NCBI RefSeq assembly: GCF_018614095.1 | Contig: NZ_JAGGOY010000062.1 | Location: forward strand, 1-64,000 | Source: Streptomyces sp. ISL-87 | GTDB lineage: Bacteria; Actinomycetota; Actinomycetes; Streptomycetales; Streptomycetaceae | Direction: 5' to 3' | DNA: 64,000 bases | Position numbers and translations under genes: made by a program | Part shown: positions 8,121 through 15,949 of the stretch, piece after piece | Numbering within the stretch: the first letter of the stretch is position 1 | Layout: every line of letters begins with the position of its first letter | Notes under the pieces: generated by a model | Databases searched by the model: none | The model's input: only the letters and a program-made list of their open reading frames with translations | Told to the model about the DNA's origin: nothing

Positions 8121-9140
8121 ATGGGTGCTGCGGGCGATGCGATCGAGCTGGAGGCGGGCGGGCGGACGGTACGGCTGTCCAACCCGGACAAGGTGTACTT
8201 CCCCGAGCGCGGCCTCACCAAGCGGGACGTGGCCGAGTACTACCTCGCGGTCGCGGACGGCATCACGCGCGCCCTGCGGAACCGGCCCACGACCCTGGAG
8301 CGGTATCCGGACGGGGTGGAGGGCGAGTCCTTCTTCCAGAAGCGGGCGCCGAAGAATCTGCCGGACTGGATTCCGACCGCCCATATCGCCTTCCCGAGCG
8401 GCCGCACGGCCGACGAGATCTGCCCGACCGAGCCGGCCGCCGTCCTGTGGGCTGCCAACCTGGGCTGCCTCACCTTCCACCCCTGGCCGGTGCGCCGCGA
8501 GGACACCGACCGGCCCGACGAACTGCGCATCGACCTGGACCCGCAGCCGGGTACCGGCTACCAGCACGCGGTGGCGGCAGCCTATGAACTGCGTCCATTG
8601 CTCGAGGAGTTGGGGCTGCGAGGCTGGCCCAAGACCTCGGGTGGCCGCGGCCTGCACGTCTTCGTGCCGATTGCGCCGCGCTGGACCTTCACGGACGTCC
8701 GGCGGTGCGCCATCGCGATCGGCCGGGAGCTGGAGCGCCGGATGCCGGGGAAGGTCACCACCGCCTGGTGGAAGGAGGAGCGCGGTGAGCGGATCTTCTT
8801 CGACTACAACCAGACGGCGCGCGACCGCACCATCGCCTCCGCCTACTCCGTCCGCCCCCGCCCGCACGCTCCGGTGTCGGCCCCGCTGCGCTGGGACGAG
8901 CTGGGCGATGTGGAGCCGAGGGACTTCGACATCGTGACGATGCCGGCGCGTTTCGCCGAACTGGGCGATCTGCGGGCGGACATGGACGAGCACGCCTTCG
9001 AGCTGGACGCCGTACTGGAGCTCGCGGACCGCCACGAACACGACCACGGCCTGGGCGACATGCCCTACCCCCCGGACTACCCGAAAATGCCGGGCGAGCC
9101 CAAGCGAGTCCAGCCAAGCCGGGCCAAGCACGAGGACTGA
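8121..9140 (+). CDS. LigD-type polymerase/primase domain protein
   Basis: A 339-residue stand-alone archaeo-eukaryotic-primase-like polymerase domain, as found in LigD. It extends and fills gaps at double-strand breaks, preferring ribonucleotides. The family opening LSNPDKVYFPE is present near 19-29. The metal-binding aspartates are Asp138 and Asp140 in RIDLDPQ. TSGGRGLHVFVP is the conserved His-containing nucleotide-binding motif, and DYNQ and SAYSVRPR follow. It probably works with the divergent ligase at 6975-8045. The C-terminal 40 residues are His/Asp/Pro-rich and probably flexible. ATG 8121 follows a -10-like TACCGT by 7 nt. Confidence 0.92.
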   Translation: MGAAGDAIELEAGGRTVRLSNPDKVYFPERGLTKRDVAEYYLAVADGITRALRNRPTTLERYPDGVEGESFFQKRAPKNLPDWIPTAHIAFPSGRTADEICPTEPAAVLWAANLGCLTFHPWPVRREDTDRPDELRIDLDPQPGTGYQHAVAAAYELRPLLEELGLRGWPKTSGGRGLHVFVPIAPRWTFTDVRRCAIAIGRELERRMPGKVTTAWWKEERGERIFFDYNQTARDRTIASAYSVRPRPHAPVSAPLRWDELGDVEPRDFDIVTMPARFAELGDLRADMDEHAFELDAVLELADRHEHDHGLGDMPYPPDYPKMPGEPKRVQPSRAKHED

Positions 9141-9233
9141 CGGGCGGGGTCGGCTCACCGCCGGGCGGGCTCACCGACTGGCAAGGCCTGGATCAGGGGT
9201 TTCCGGCCCAAGGGATGGGCGCTGCCCGGCGGC

Positions 9234-9239
9234 TATCGT
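9234..9239 (+). promoter_or_regulatory. -10 box (TATCGT), probable leaderless promoter
   Basis: TATCGT lies 6 nt before ATG 9246 with no ribosome site between them. This is consistent with transcription starting at the start codon. Confidence 0.5.
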
Positions 9240-9245
9240 GCGCGT

Positions 9246-9779
9246 ATGGCCGCCCGCGCGGAGCTCCCGCTCCTCTTCCTCGATGTCGACGGACCGCTCA
9301 TTCCCTTCGGGGCGACGCCGCAGCAGCTCCCGGACGGCTACCCGACGTACCGGTCCGGCCCCGGGGTGCACGTGGCCGGCGCCGGTCCACTCCTCGCCAG
9401 GATCAATCCCGCGTACGGCCCGCGGCTGGCGGCGCTGGGGTGCGAACTGGTGTGGGCCACGACCTGGATGGAGGACGCGAACGAGTGCGTCGCACCCTGG
9501 CTCGGCCTGCCGGAACTGCCCGTGGTGGCGTGGCCCGAGCCATCCGCGGAGGACTCCGACGAGGACGAGCGGGACGGCCTGCACTGGAAGACCCGCACCC
9601 TCCTCCACTGGGCGGCCGGGCGTCCGTTCGCCTGGGTCGACGATGAGATCACCGACGCCGACCGCACCTGGGTGGCCGCACACCACCCCGGACCGACCCT
9701 GCTGCTCCACGTCGACCCCCGTACGGGCCTGACGGACGCGGACTTCACCACCCTCACCGCCTGGCTACGCACCGGCTGA
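9246..9779 (+). CDS. HAD-like domain-containing protein
   Basis: A 177-residue cytoplasmic protein with HAD-superfamily hallmarks. It begins LLFLDVDGPLIPFG, matching motif I DxDG(x) with Asp14/Asp16-type nucleophile and acid. WATTWMEDAN sits where motif II lies, and PFAWVDDEI matches the motif IV acidic pair. Related Streptomyces proteins are annotated only as HAD domain-containing secondary hydrolases, so no substrate is proposed. A Glu/Asp-rich loop (SAEDSDEDERD) separates the halves. It stands alone, with a leaderless-type promoter. Confidence 0.85.
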   Translation: MAARAELPLLFLDVDGPLIPFGATPQQLPDGYPTYRSGPGVHVAGAGPLLARINPAYGPRLAALGCELVWATTWMEDANECVAPWLGLPELPVVAWPEPSAEDSDEDERDGLHWKTRTLLHWAAGRPFAWVDDEITDADRTWVAAHHPGPTLLLHVDPRTGLTDADFTTLTAWLRTG

Positions 9780-9828
9780 CGAGCCGGAACACCTTCCCGC
9801 CGTGCGGGGCGGCGTGCGAGATAAACAA

Positions 9829-9849
9829 CACGAACGATCGTGCTAATAT
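9829..9849 (+). promoter_or_regulatory. TetR-type operator overlapping the promoter of the hydrolase
   Basis: The inverted repeat CACGA-ACGA-TCGTG (9829-9842) directly abuts a good -10 box, TAATAT (9844-9849), upstream of the hydrolase gene. It shares the CGAAC..NCG core with the palindrome upstream of the neighbouring TetR gene (11487-11502). This suggests one regulator controls both. Confidence 0.6.
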
Positions 9850-9917
9850 CCTTTCATCATCCTGCCCACGCCATTTGGCCTGCCGGCCGGCCGGCGCCGT
9901 CCCGAGGAGATCCGGGC

Positions 9918-10826
9918 ATGCATCCCATGGCTTCACTCCTGAGCAAGACCCTCACCGTCGGCGCCCGGGTCGCCCCGGGCCTGACGGGGCGGGCGGCCTT
10001 CGCGTTGTTCGTCCGGCCCGCAGGCCGGCCCCGGCTCCGTCCCGACGAAGCGGACACGATGGCCGAGGCCGTGACCGGGCGGCTGACCGTGGACGGCATA
10101 CCCGTCACCACGTACCGCTGGGGCGAAGGCGGCCGGCCCGTCCTGGTGGTGCACGGCTGGACCTCGCGCGCCTCGCGGTTCGCCGGTTTCATCGCCGCGC
10201 TCCGGGCGGAGGGGCGCACGGTCATCTCCTTCGACGCCCCCGGCGGAGGTGAGTCCGGCGGCCGGGCCACCACGATCCTCAGGCAGCGGACGATCATCCG
10301 CCGACTGCACGCGGAGTACGGCGACTTCTCGGCCGTGGTGGCCCATTCCTTCGGGGTGCTCGCCACCTTCTTCGCCCTGCGGGACGGCATCCGGGTGGAC
10401 CGGATCGTCGCCATCGGGAGCATCGCCGACTTCGACCACCTCGTGGAACGGTTCCGCGACATGTTCGGGGTGGGGCAAGGCGTCGAGCGCGCGATGCGCG
10501 ACCACATCCAGCACCGTCTCTTCCCCGACGAGCCCGACATATGGCCCCGCTTCGACGCCCACCGCAACCCGCAGGAGATCCCGGCGGACATCCTGCTCGT
10601 GCACGACACCGACGACGACATGACCCCGCCCGCCCAGTCCCGCTCCATCGCGGAGGCCTACGGGCCCAGGGCCCGGCTGGTCGTGACCCGGGGCCTGGGC
10701 CACCGCCGCATCCTCGCCGACCCCGGAGTCATCACCACCGCCGTCGAGTTCCTGACGGCCCCGGCCCCGCGTGCCCAGGACTCCGGCGAGATGGCGGCGA
10801 AGGGGAGCGTCAGGTGGGGGAGTTGA
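9918..10826 (+). CDS. alpha/beta hydrolase
   Basis: A 302-residue alpha/beta hydrolase of the esterase/lipase type. The oxyanion motif HGWTS is at 79-83, the nucleophile elbow AHSFG carries Ser144, the acid is in LLVHDTDDD, and the catalytic His is in GLGHRRI. Its natural ester or lactone is unknown. ATG 9918 follows GAGGAGA at good spacing; ATG 9927 is a weaker alternative. The 3' end overlaps the convergent TetR gene by 17 bp. A palindrome at its promoter resembles the one at the TetR promoter, so the regulator probably represses it. Confidence 0.9.
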   Translation: MHPMASLLSKTLTVGARVAPGLTGRAAFALFVRPAGRPRLRPDEADTMAEAVTGRLTVDGIPVTTYRWGEGGRPVLVVHGWTSRASRFAGFIAALRAEGRTVISFDAPGGGESGGRATTILRQRTIIRRLHAEYGDFSAVVAHSFGVLATFFALRDGIRVDRIVAIGSIADFDHLVERFRDMFGVGQGVERAMRDHIQHRLFPDEPDIWPRFDAHRNPQEIPADILLVHDTDDDMTPPAQSRSIAEAYGPRARLVVTRGLGHRRILADPGVITTAVEFLTAPAPRAQDSGEMAAKGSVRWGS

Positions 10827-11472
10827 CGGGCTGAGGCCGGTCCGGGAGTTCGGCCGGGGTGGCCGCCACCGCACGGAGCCGGTCGAGGATGCCTCGGCCG
10901 GCTCGTTCGTATGCCGTCGGCTCCTCGTGCAATACGGAGTGCGCGTTGGCCAGTTCCATCAGCGCGATGATCTCGAACGCCAGCTGCGGTACCTCCGACG
11001 GGTCGGTCCCGTCCCGGAATCCGCCCGCCAGTCGCGCCTCGTCCAGGTGCCGCTCCACGTAACGCGTCCAGTCGGAGCGCGCCTTGGCGATCTCGTCGTG
11101 TACGGGGCCGGGGCGCGAGTCGAACTCCGCGGAGGCGGCGTAGAAGAAGCACCCGCCGGGGAACACGCGCCGCCGGGAGTAGTCGAGCCAGTACTCGCAC
11201 AGCCGCCAGACCTTGGCCACGCCGGCCGGCTCCTTGCGTACGGGCCGCACGACCTGCTCCACGAACACGTCCACGGCGGCGCGGACGGTGGCGAGCTGGA
11301 GGTCCTCCTTGGAGCCGAAGAGCGCGAAGACCCCGCTCTTGCTCAGGCCCAGATCGCTGGCGATCTTCCCCAGGGACAGGCCCTCCAGGCCGTCCACCGA
11401 GGCGATGCTCATCGTCCGCTCGAGCACCGTCCGCCGCGTCTGGTTGCCGCGCTCCACGCGCCCGTCTGCCAT
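10810..11472 (-). CDS. TetR/AcrR family transcriptional regulator
   Basis: A 220-residue one-component repressor. The N-terminal helix-turn-helix (about 30-58: LSLGKIASDLGLSKSGVFAL then FGSKEDL) is canonical for TetR/AcrR. The C-terminal all-helical ligand domain contains GGCFFYAASAEF, common in the TetR_C subgroup whose members control hydrolase or efflux genes. The neighbour on the opposite strand is an alpha/beta hydrolase, which may process the inducer. ATG 11472 has no ribosome site. TAAGAT lies 6 nt upstream, so the mRNA is probably leaderless. The operator GAACG-N6-CGTTC lies just upstream of that -10, consistent with autorepression. Confidence 0.92.
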   Translation of the reverse strand: MADGRVERGNQTRRTVLERTMSIASVDGLEGLSLGKIASDLGLSKSGVFALFGSKEDLQLATVRAAVDVFVEQVVRPVRKEPAGVAKVWRLCEYWLDYSRRRVFPGGCFFYAASAEFDSRPGPVHDEIAKARSDWTRYVERHLDEARLAGGFRDGTDPSEVPQLAFEIIALMELANAHSVLHEEPTAYERAGRGILDRLRAVAATPAELPDRPQPVNSPT

Positions 11473-11478
11473 GGCGAC

Positions 11479-11502
11479 ATCTTACCGAACGCACGGTCGT
11501 TC
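11479..11502 (-). promoter_or_regulatory. TetR autoregulatory operator and leaderless -10
   Basis: On the minus strand, TAAGAT (11484-11479) lies 6 nt before ATG 11472. Immediately upstream is the inverted repeat GAACG-CACGGT-CGTTC (11487-11502), in the -10/-35 spacer. Binding there would block RNA polymerase. Confidence 0.6.
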
Positions 11503-11544
11503 ACTCTGTGGAGCCAGCCGCTGTCAGTGGCGGGTGCGATGCTC

Positions 11545-11595
11545 GAAGAGGAGAGAAGACAGAAGACAGAAGAGAAGGCAGAAGGCAGCAGAAGC
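11545..11595 (+). repeat. purine-rich agaagac/agaaggc repeat
   Basis: A run of about seven degenerate 6-8 bp units (agaagac, agaagg c) lies in the 5' leader of the VOC gene. The strand is almost pure purine, unlike its surroundings. Confidence 0.6.
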
Positions 11596-11623
11596 CGTGC
11601 AGGGGACGGAAGGAGTAGGGGCC

Positions 11624-12418
11624 ATGCTCACGACGGACTACAAGGACGGCGCCCCGAACTGGGTGGACCTCGGCACACCGGACACGGCCGGCGCGGCCGG
11701 GTTCTATGCGGGTCTCTTCGGCTGGGACTTCCAGCCGGGCGGCGTGGAAGTCGGCGGGTACGGGATGTTCCAGCTCGGCGACAAGACGGTCGCGGGCGGT
11801 ATGACGGTGACGGCGGACCAGGGCCCCTCGGCCTGGACGGTGTACTTCCAGACCCCCGACACGGATGCCACGGCGGCGGCCGTGACCAAGGCGGGCGGCG
11901 GGGTGACGTTCGAGCCGATGGACGTCATGGACTTCGGCCGCATGGCGATATTCACCGACCCGGCCGGCGTGGCCTTCGGAGTCTGGCAGCCGAAGCGCAC
12001 CAAGGGCCTGGACGCGGTGACGGACGTGGGCACCCTGTGCTGGACGGAGCTGTACACGGGCGATGTGGCCGCGGCCGCCGAGTTCTACCGCTCGGTGTTC
12101 GGCTGGGACATATCCGAGATGCCGTTCGAGGGCGGCACCTACACCATGGTCAAGCCGGCCGGGACGACGGACGAGGCGGCCTTCGGCGGCCTGGTCCCGA
12201 TCGCGGCGGACCCCGTCGAGGACTCCGAGCGCCCCTACTGGGCCCCGTACTTCGAGGTCGCGGACTGTGACCTGACGGCGGCGAAGGCGGAGGAGTCGGG
12301 CGGCAAGGTCCGGCTGACCCCGGTCTTCATGGAGGGTGTCGGCCGTTTCGCGAAGCTGGCGGACCCCTTCGGGGCGAGATTCTCGGTGATAGCCAGCGCG
12401 CCGGTGTCGGGGCCGTGA
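11624..12418 (+). CDS. VOC family protein, two glyoxalase/bleomycin-resistance domains
   Basis: A 264-residue protein made of two vicinal-oxygen-chelate modules, about 8-125 and 135-260. Each opens with W.(D/E)L.T.D...A..FY..(L/V)FGWD, the usual VOC domain start. Each ends with FTDPAG..F or LADPFGARF. The family includes glyoxalase I, dioxygenases and drug-binding proteins; members of this tandem type in Streptomyces are mostly uncharacterised. ATG 11624 follows GGAAGGAG, so longer upstream starts are rejected. It is a single gene with a long purine-rich leader. Confidence 0.9.
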   Translation: MLTTDYKDGAPNWVDLGTPDTAGAAGFYAGLFGWDFQPGGVEVGGYGMFQLGDKTVAGGMTVTADQGPSAWTVYFQTPDTDATAAAVTKAGGGVTFEPMDVMDFGRMAIFTDPAGVAFGVWQPKRTKGLDAVTDVGTLCWTELYTGDVAAAAEFYRSVFGWDISEMPFEGGTYTMVKPAGTTDEAAFGGLVPIAADPVEDSERPYWAPYFEVADCDLTAAKAEESGGKVRLTPVFMEGVGRFAKLADPFGARFSVIASAPVSGP

Positions 12419-12474
12419 GGTCCTGTTGATCAGGCGTTGATCGGACGTCCATCGGGGGCGGTCAGTCTCTGCAC

Positions 12475-12729
12475 ATGTCGATGAACACGAGTGAGCGGAC
12501 GACAACCGCCAGTGCCCCCGCTTGGTACGACCTTGCCCTGTGCGCTCAGACGGGCCCGGGTTTCTTCTTCCCGGAGCCGGGTTCTTCGTTGCGCGACGCG
12601 AAGCGGCTGTGCGGTGCGTGCGAGGGGCGGGCGGCGTGCCTGGAGTACGCCCTGGCCAATGATGAGCGCTTCGGGGTCTGGGGCGGCCTCTCGGAGTCCG
12701 AGCGGCTGGCGCTGCGGCCGCGCGGTTGA
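12475..12729 (+). CDS. WhiB-family iron-sulfur transcription factor
   Basis: An 84-residue WhiB-like (Wbl) protein. Four cysteines (Cys23, Cys46, Cys49, Cys55) fit the C-Xn-C-X2-C-X5-C pattern that ligates a [4Fe-4S] cluster. The signature turn GVWGG follows at 67-71, and a short basic C-terminus (LALRPRG) is the likely DNA contact. Wbl proteins usually act by binding domain 4 of the principal sigma factor, and in Streptomyces they govern development, redox responses and antibiotic resistance. I cannot assign it to a named Wbl. ATG 12475 is used, and ATG 12481 is only two codons later. Confidence 0.93.
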   Translation: MSMNTSERTTTASAPAWYDLALCAQTGPGFFFPEPGSSLRDAKRLCGACEGRAACLEYALANDERFGVWGGLSESERLALRPRG

Positions 12730-12815
12730 TCAGGTCTGCGTTTCTGCGTTCCCTTCCCACTGCGCCGCATGAGCCCGGCCCTGCGCGCCAGCGCGTCATC
12801 CCTTGCCGAGGATCG

Positions 12816-13448
12816 TCACAAGAGCAGATCCAGGATGCGGGAGGTTGCGGTCTTGCCGGCGGGACCGGGGTCGGAGTCAGGGTCGGGGTTGGAGAAGCTG
12901 ACCGTGTGGGCGACGGCCTCGAGAATGCTGGTGTAGGCGTCGGCATGTTCGGTTGCCGCGCTGGTCAGGTCGAGAACGAGCACGTGGCCCCCCTCGGGGT
13001 GGGCCATGACGGCTCTGGCTTGAAACACGGGCTGCTCCACACCAGGTGCGGAGATGATTCCGGCGACGAGGCAACACGGTTGCGACGACGGCAGATCGAT
13101 GAATCGGCGGGCAGAACTCATCCACAGTGTCGATCGGGCGATGGCAAGGGCTGTTTGCGCGACAGACACGCGCGGGTTCGCGTGATCGGAGTTCCGCACG
13201 GTCAGGGAGAAGAAGGAGGCCGAGACGCCCACAGGGTCGACCGGGTGCAGGCCGACCGAGGTGTGTACGACATGGTGAGCTGTGAGCTCGTCGAGGTTGT
13301 CCATGAGGCGTCCGAGGTCCCGTCGGGCATCAGGGCGTCCGAGGGCATCGGCGATGCGATCCACCGCGCCCCTGTCGCCGGGGCCGATGTCGTGGAAGCC
13401 CGGCGGGAGTCGGAACCAGATCGGCGGCGCCGCGCGGTCTTGGTTCAA
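12816..13448 (-). CDS. hypothetical protein, third gene of WXG100-like cassette
   Basis: A 210-residue protein that I do not recognise. It begins NQDRAAPPIWFRLPPGFHDI, a motif I associate with proteins of unknown function next to WXG100-type genes in Streptomyces. A run of beta-rich segments follows (VGVSASFFSLTVR, GIISAPGVEQPVFQARAVM, GGHVLVLDLTSAA). No signal peptide or membrane segment is visible. The start is inferred to be TTG 13448, which overlaps the TGA of the upstream gene (TTGA) and has GTGATGAGG just upstream, so translation is probably coupled. Its place suggests a chaperone, secretion or immunity role for the cassette, which is inference only. Confidence 0.7.
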   Translation of the reverse strand: MNQDRAAPPIWFRLPPGFHDIGPGDRGAVDRIADALGRPDARRDLGRLMDNLDELTAHHVVHTSVGLHPVDPVGVSASFFSLTVRNSDHANPRVSVAQTALAIARSTLWMSSARRFIDLPSSQPCCLVAGIISAPGVEQPVFQARAVMAHPEGGHVLVLDLTSAATEHADAYTSILEAVAHTVSFSNPDPDSDPGPAGKTATSRILDLLL

Positions 13449-14578
13449 GGCCTCATCACCGACACGGCGTGAGCCACCTTGGCGCCGGCAGACGGAGCGT
13501 CGTCCACGACGCCGCGGACGCCGTCCACAGCCGTAGAGGTCTGTTCGAGTGAGTCGCTGTCCGAAAAGTAGCCGGCGGTGGCGGTTACAGCGCCCACGGC
13601 CGGCATGGCCGGCCCCACGGACTTCGTAACCGTTGGACTGGTGCTCCGGAGCGCCCACGCAGTGATCGGGTTCTCGATCTCCTGGATCCGCAGCCCCGTC
13701 GACCACGTCGTGCGGGCGAAAGAGCCCGCGCCCTCGCCGAGGCCGGCCAGGGCGCTGACCTCGGGGGCGGCGGCCAGGGCGGCTCGGGTCGCGGCGGTGC
13801 CGGCCTTGGCGCCGACGGCGACGGCGGCTACGCCGGGGACGGCGCCCGCCGTATCGCCCAGCAGGGTTACGCCGCTCTTCCAGAAGTCCGCGCCGAACTC
13901 GCCCTTCGTGAAGCCGTCCGTCAGGGGCTTGCGGAACTTCGGGTCGGCCAGGTGCATGCCCAGGGCCGCCAGTGACAGGCCGCCCGCGACCAGCATCACC
14001 GCCAAGCCGGCCGGCGGGAAGAACAGGCCCACGCCCGCCCCGACCGCGCCGAGGATCGCCGAGGCGTCGGACAGGGCGTCCGCCGGGTCGTCGACGATCT
14101 TGTGCCAGACCGAGGCGAAGACCCCCGGCTCCTTCGGCGCGAGCCGGTCCGCCGCGGAGTCCAGCAGCCGGGCCACCCCACTGGCCGCTGCCGAGTGTTC
14201 CGAGGCCAGCTCGCGCGCCAGGCGGCGGGCGTCGTCGAGGTCGTCCTGCGTGGTGGCCGCCGCGGCCTGGGCCTCGTAGCGGGCGGCCAGCGACCGGTTC
14301 GCGACCAGGGTGTCGTGCCAGCTGCCGAGCCGGCGGGCCGCCTCCGCCAGGGAGGTGTGGGCCGAGCGCAGGTACTGGGGCAGGTCCTTCGAGAGCGAGG
14401 CGCGGAACGCGGTGGCGGCCTCGCCCTGCCAGGCGCCGCTGTTCGAGACCAGGGCGTCGACGACGCGGGAGGCCTCCCCCAGCGAGGCCGCCGAGGAGCG
14501 GAGCTTCGCGGCCAGGGCGAAGACGGTGGCCGGATGGCCGGGAGCCGGGTCGAAACCCAGCGCGGGGGAAGCGCTCAT
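13445..14578 (-). CDS. WXG100-like / type VII-associated protein with central membrane segments
   Basis: A 377-residue protein. The N-terminal about 130 residues are helical with a W-x-G turn (SGAWQGEAATAFRASL), as in WXG100/PPE-type secretion substrates. Residues about 170-205 are strongly hydrophobic (ILGAVGAGVGLFFPPAG and AVMLVAGGLSLAALGMHL). An Ala/Gly-rich region about 240-275 follows, and the tail ends without a recognisable toxin domain. It is shorter than polymorphic toxins of this architecture. ATG 14578 overlaps the stop of the preceding gene (ATGA), and its own stop overlaps the next start. The three genes are therefore translated as a unit. Export by an ESX-like system is plausible, but no EccC or other ESX core gene is in the window. 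Confidence 0.75.
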   Translation of the reverse strand: MSASPALGFDPAPGHPATVFALAAKLRSSAASLGEASRVVDALVSNSGAWQGEAATAFRASLSKDLPQYLRSAHTSLAEAARRLGSWHDTLVANRSLAARYEAQAAAATTQDDLDDARRLARELASEHSAAASGVARLLDSAADRLAPKEPGVFASVWHKIVDDPADALSDASAILGAVGAGVGLFFPPAGLAVMLVAGGLSLAALGMHLADPKFRKPLTDGFTKGEFGADFWKSGVTLLGDTAGAVPGVAAVAVGAKAGTAATRAALAAAPEVSALAGLGEGAGSFARTTWSTGLRIQEIENPITAWALRSTSPTVTKSVGPAMPAVGAVTATAGYFSDSDSLEQTSTAVDGVRGVVDDAPSAGAKVAHAVSVMRP

Positions 14579-14877
14579 GTACGGCCGCCGCCCGCCTTCA
14601 GGAAGGCCGCGCGGATGGCCGCGTCCAGCTCTGCATGCTCGACCGCACTCGTGTCCACGCCCTGGCGGACCGTCTTGACGCGTTTGGCCAGCTCACGCGT
14701 GCCGTAGGCCCATCTCTCCTGGAAGCCGTCGCACGCCGCGTCGAGGTCCGCGGTGCCCAGCTGATCGGCCCGCACGTGGTCCAGTGCGCTCCGCGCCTCC
14801 CGCAGCGAGAGCAGCGAGGAGTCGAGGGCGCGGGCGAAACGGGTCAGCTGGTCGATGTCCACCCGGAGGAAGGTCAT
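14575..14877 (-). CDS. small helical WXG100-like protein
   Basis: A 100-residue all-helical protein: residues 7-40 form an amphipathic helix (DIDQLTRFARALDSSLLSL), and a second begins near 50 (FQERWAYGTREL). The W-x-x-G turn (WAYG) at mid-length matches the ESAT-6/WXG100 hairpin design. The size (about 100) and position as first gene ahead of a larger WXG-type protein fit a secreted pair partner. ATG 14877 lacks a ribosome-binding site: a strong hairpin (14887-14913) ends 9 nt upstream. TTG 14916 is the only longer option. Confidence 0.7.
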   Translation of the reverse strand: MTFLRVDIDQLTRFARALDSSLLSLREARSALDHVRADQLGTADLDAACDGFQERWAYGTRELAKRVKTVRQGVDTSAVEHAELDAAIRAAFLKAGGGRT

Positions 14878-14886
14878 AACGCGAAA

Positions 14887-14913
14887 CCCTGGCAGAGCAC
14901 AGCCCTGCCAGGG
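14887..14913 (-). terminator. hairpin between desaturase and WXG100-like cassette
   Basis: A perfect 9-bp stem CCCTGGCAG / CTGCCAGGG with a 9-nt loop, followed on the minus strand by TTTCG. It can terminate the desaturase transcript. Its position 9 nt from ATG 14877 means it could also control initiation of the downstream cassette. Confidence 0.6.
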
Positions 14914-14949
14914 CAATCGTCGTCACCCGCCAGAGCGAGCGGAAACCGG

Positions 14950-15921
14950 TCAGGCCTTGCGGGCCGCGATGCGCGCCGCGCGGGCGGCCAGCCGCTCGTC
15001 GAACTTGCGGGCCTCGGAGTCCAGGCCGTTCATGAACAGGCCGAGCTCCTCCTGGGCCTTCTGCCCGTCCGGGCCGAGGCCGTCAATGTCCATGATCTTC
15101 AGGAAGCGGATCACCGGGCTCAGCACGTCGTCGTGGTGGATCCGCAGGTTGTAGACCCCGCCGATCGCCATCTGCGCGGCCATCCGCTCGAAGCCCGGCA
15201 TGCCGTGCCCGGGCATCCGGAAGTTGACCACGACGTCCCGCACGGCCTGCATCGTCAGGTCCGGGGCGATCTCGAAGGCGGCGCCCAGCAGGTTGCGGTA
15301 GAAGATCATGTGCAGGTTCTCGTCCTGCGCGATGCGGGCCAGCATCCGGTCGCAGACCGGGTCACCGGACTGGTGGCCGGTGTTGCGGTGCGAGATGCGG
15401 GTCGCCAGCTCCTGGAAGGCGACGTACGCCACCGAGTGCAGCATCGAGTGGCGGTTGTCGGACTCGAAGCCCTCCGACATGTGCTGCATCCGGAACGCTT
15501 CCAGCTTGTCCGGGTCCACGGCGCGCGAGGCCAGCAGGTAGTCGCGCATCACGATGCCGTGGCGGCCCTCCTCGGCGGTCCAGCGGTGCACCCAGGTGCC
15601 CCAGGCGCCGTTGCGGCCGAAAAGCGTCGCGATCTCGTGGTGGTAGCTGGGGAGGTTGTCCTCGGTCAGCAGATTCACGACCAGCGCGATCTTGCCGATC
15701 TCGGTGACCTTGGACTGCTTCGGGTCCCAGGCTTCGCCGTCCTCGAAGAAGCCCGGGAAGTTCCGGCCGTCGCTCCACGGGACGTACTCGTGGGGCATCC
15801 AGTCCTTGGTGACCTTCAGATGGCGGTTGAGTTCCTGCTCGACCACCTCTTCCAGCGCGTACAGCAGCTTGGCGTCCGTCCACGCCTCAGAGCTGCCGAG
15901 GTGGGGAGAGGTGATCGTCAC
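14950..15921 (-). CDS. acyl-ACP desaturase (diiron, FA_desaturase_2)
   Basis: A 323-residue soluble diiron desaturase that introduces a cis double bond into acyl-ACP chains, adjusting membrane fluidity. Iron-ligand motifs are visible: E-E-x-x-H at about 117-121 (AEEGRH) and D-E-x-x-H at 200-204 (DENLH), with further helix glutamates near 87 and 171. The length fits DesA1/DesA2-like actinobacterial enzymes. GTG 15921 is chosen, with CAGGAG about 6 nt upstream. The TTG six codons earlier would include the ribosome site. Two tandem palindromes upstream (15950-15979) predict control by a TetR-type lipid sensor. A ferredoxin partner is not adjacent. Confidence 0.92.
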   Translation of the reverse strand: MTITSPHLGSSEAWTDAKLLYALEEVVEQELNRHLKVTKDWMPHEYVPWSDGRNFPGFFEDGEAWDPKQSKVTEIGKIALVVNLLTEDNLPSYHHEIATLFGRNGAWGTWVHRWTAEEGRHGIVMRDYLLASRAVDPDKLEAFRMQHMSEGFESDNRHSMLHSVAYVAFQELATRISHRNTGHQSGDPVCDRMLARIAQDENLHMIFYRNLLGAAFEIAPDLTMQAVRDVVVNFRMPGHGMPGFERMAAQMAIGGVYNLRIHHDDVLSPVIRFLKIMDIDGLGPDGQKAQEELGLFMNGLDSEARKFDERLAARAARIAARKA

Positions 15922-15949
15922 GGGTACTCCTGGGGACAAAGCGAATTAC

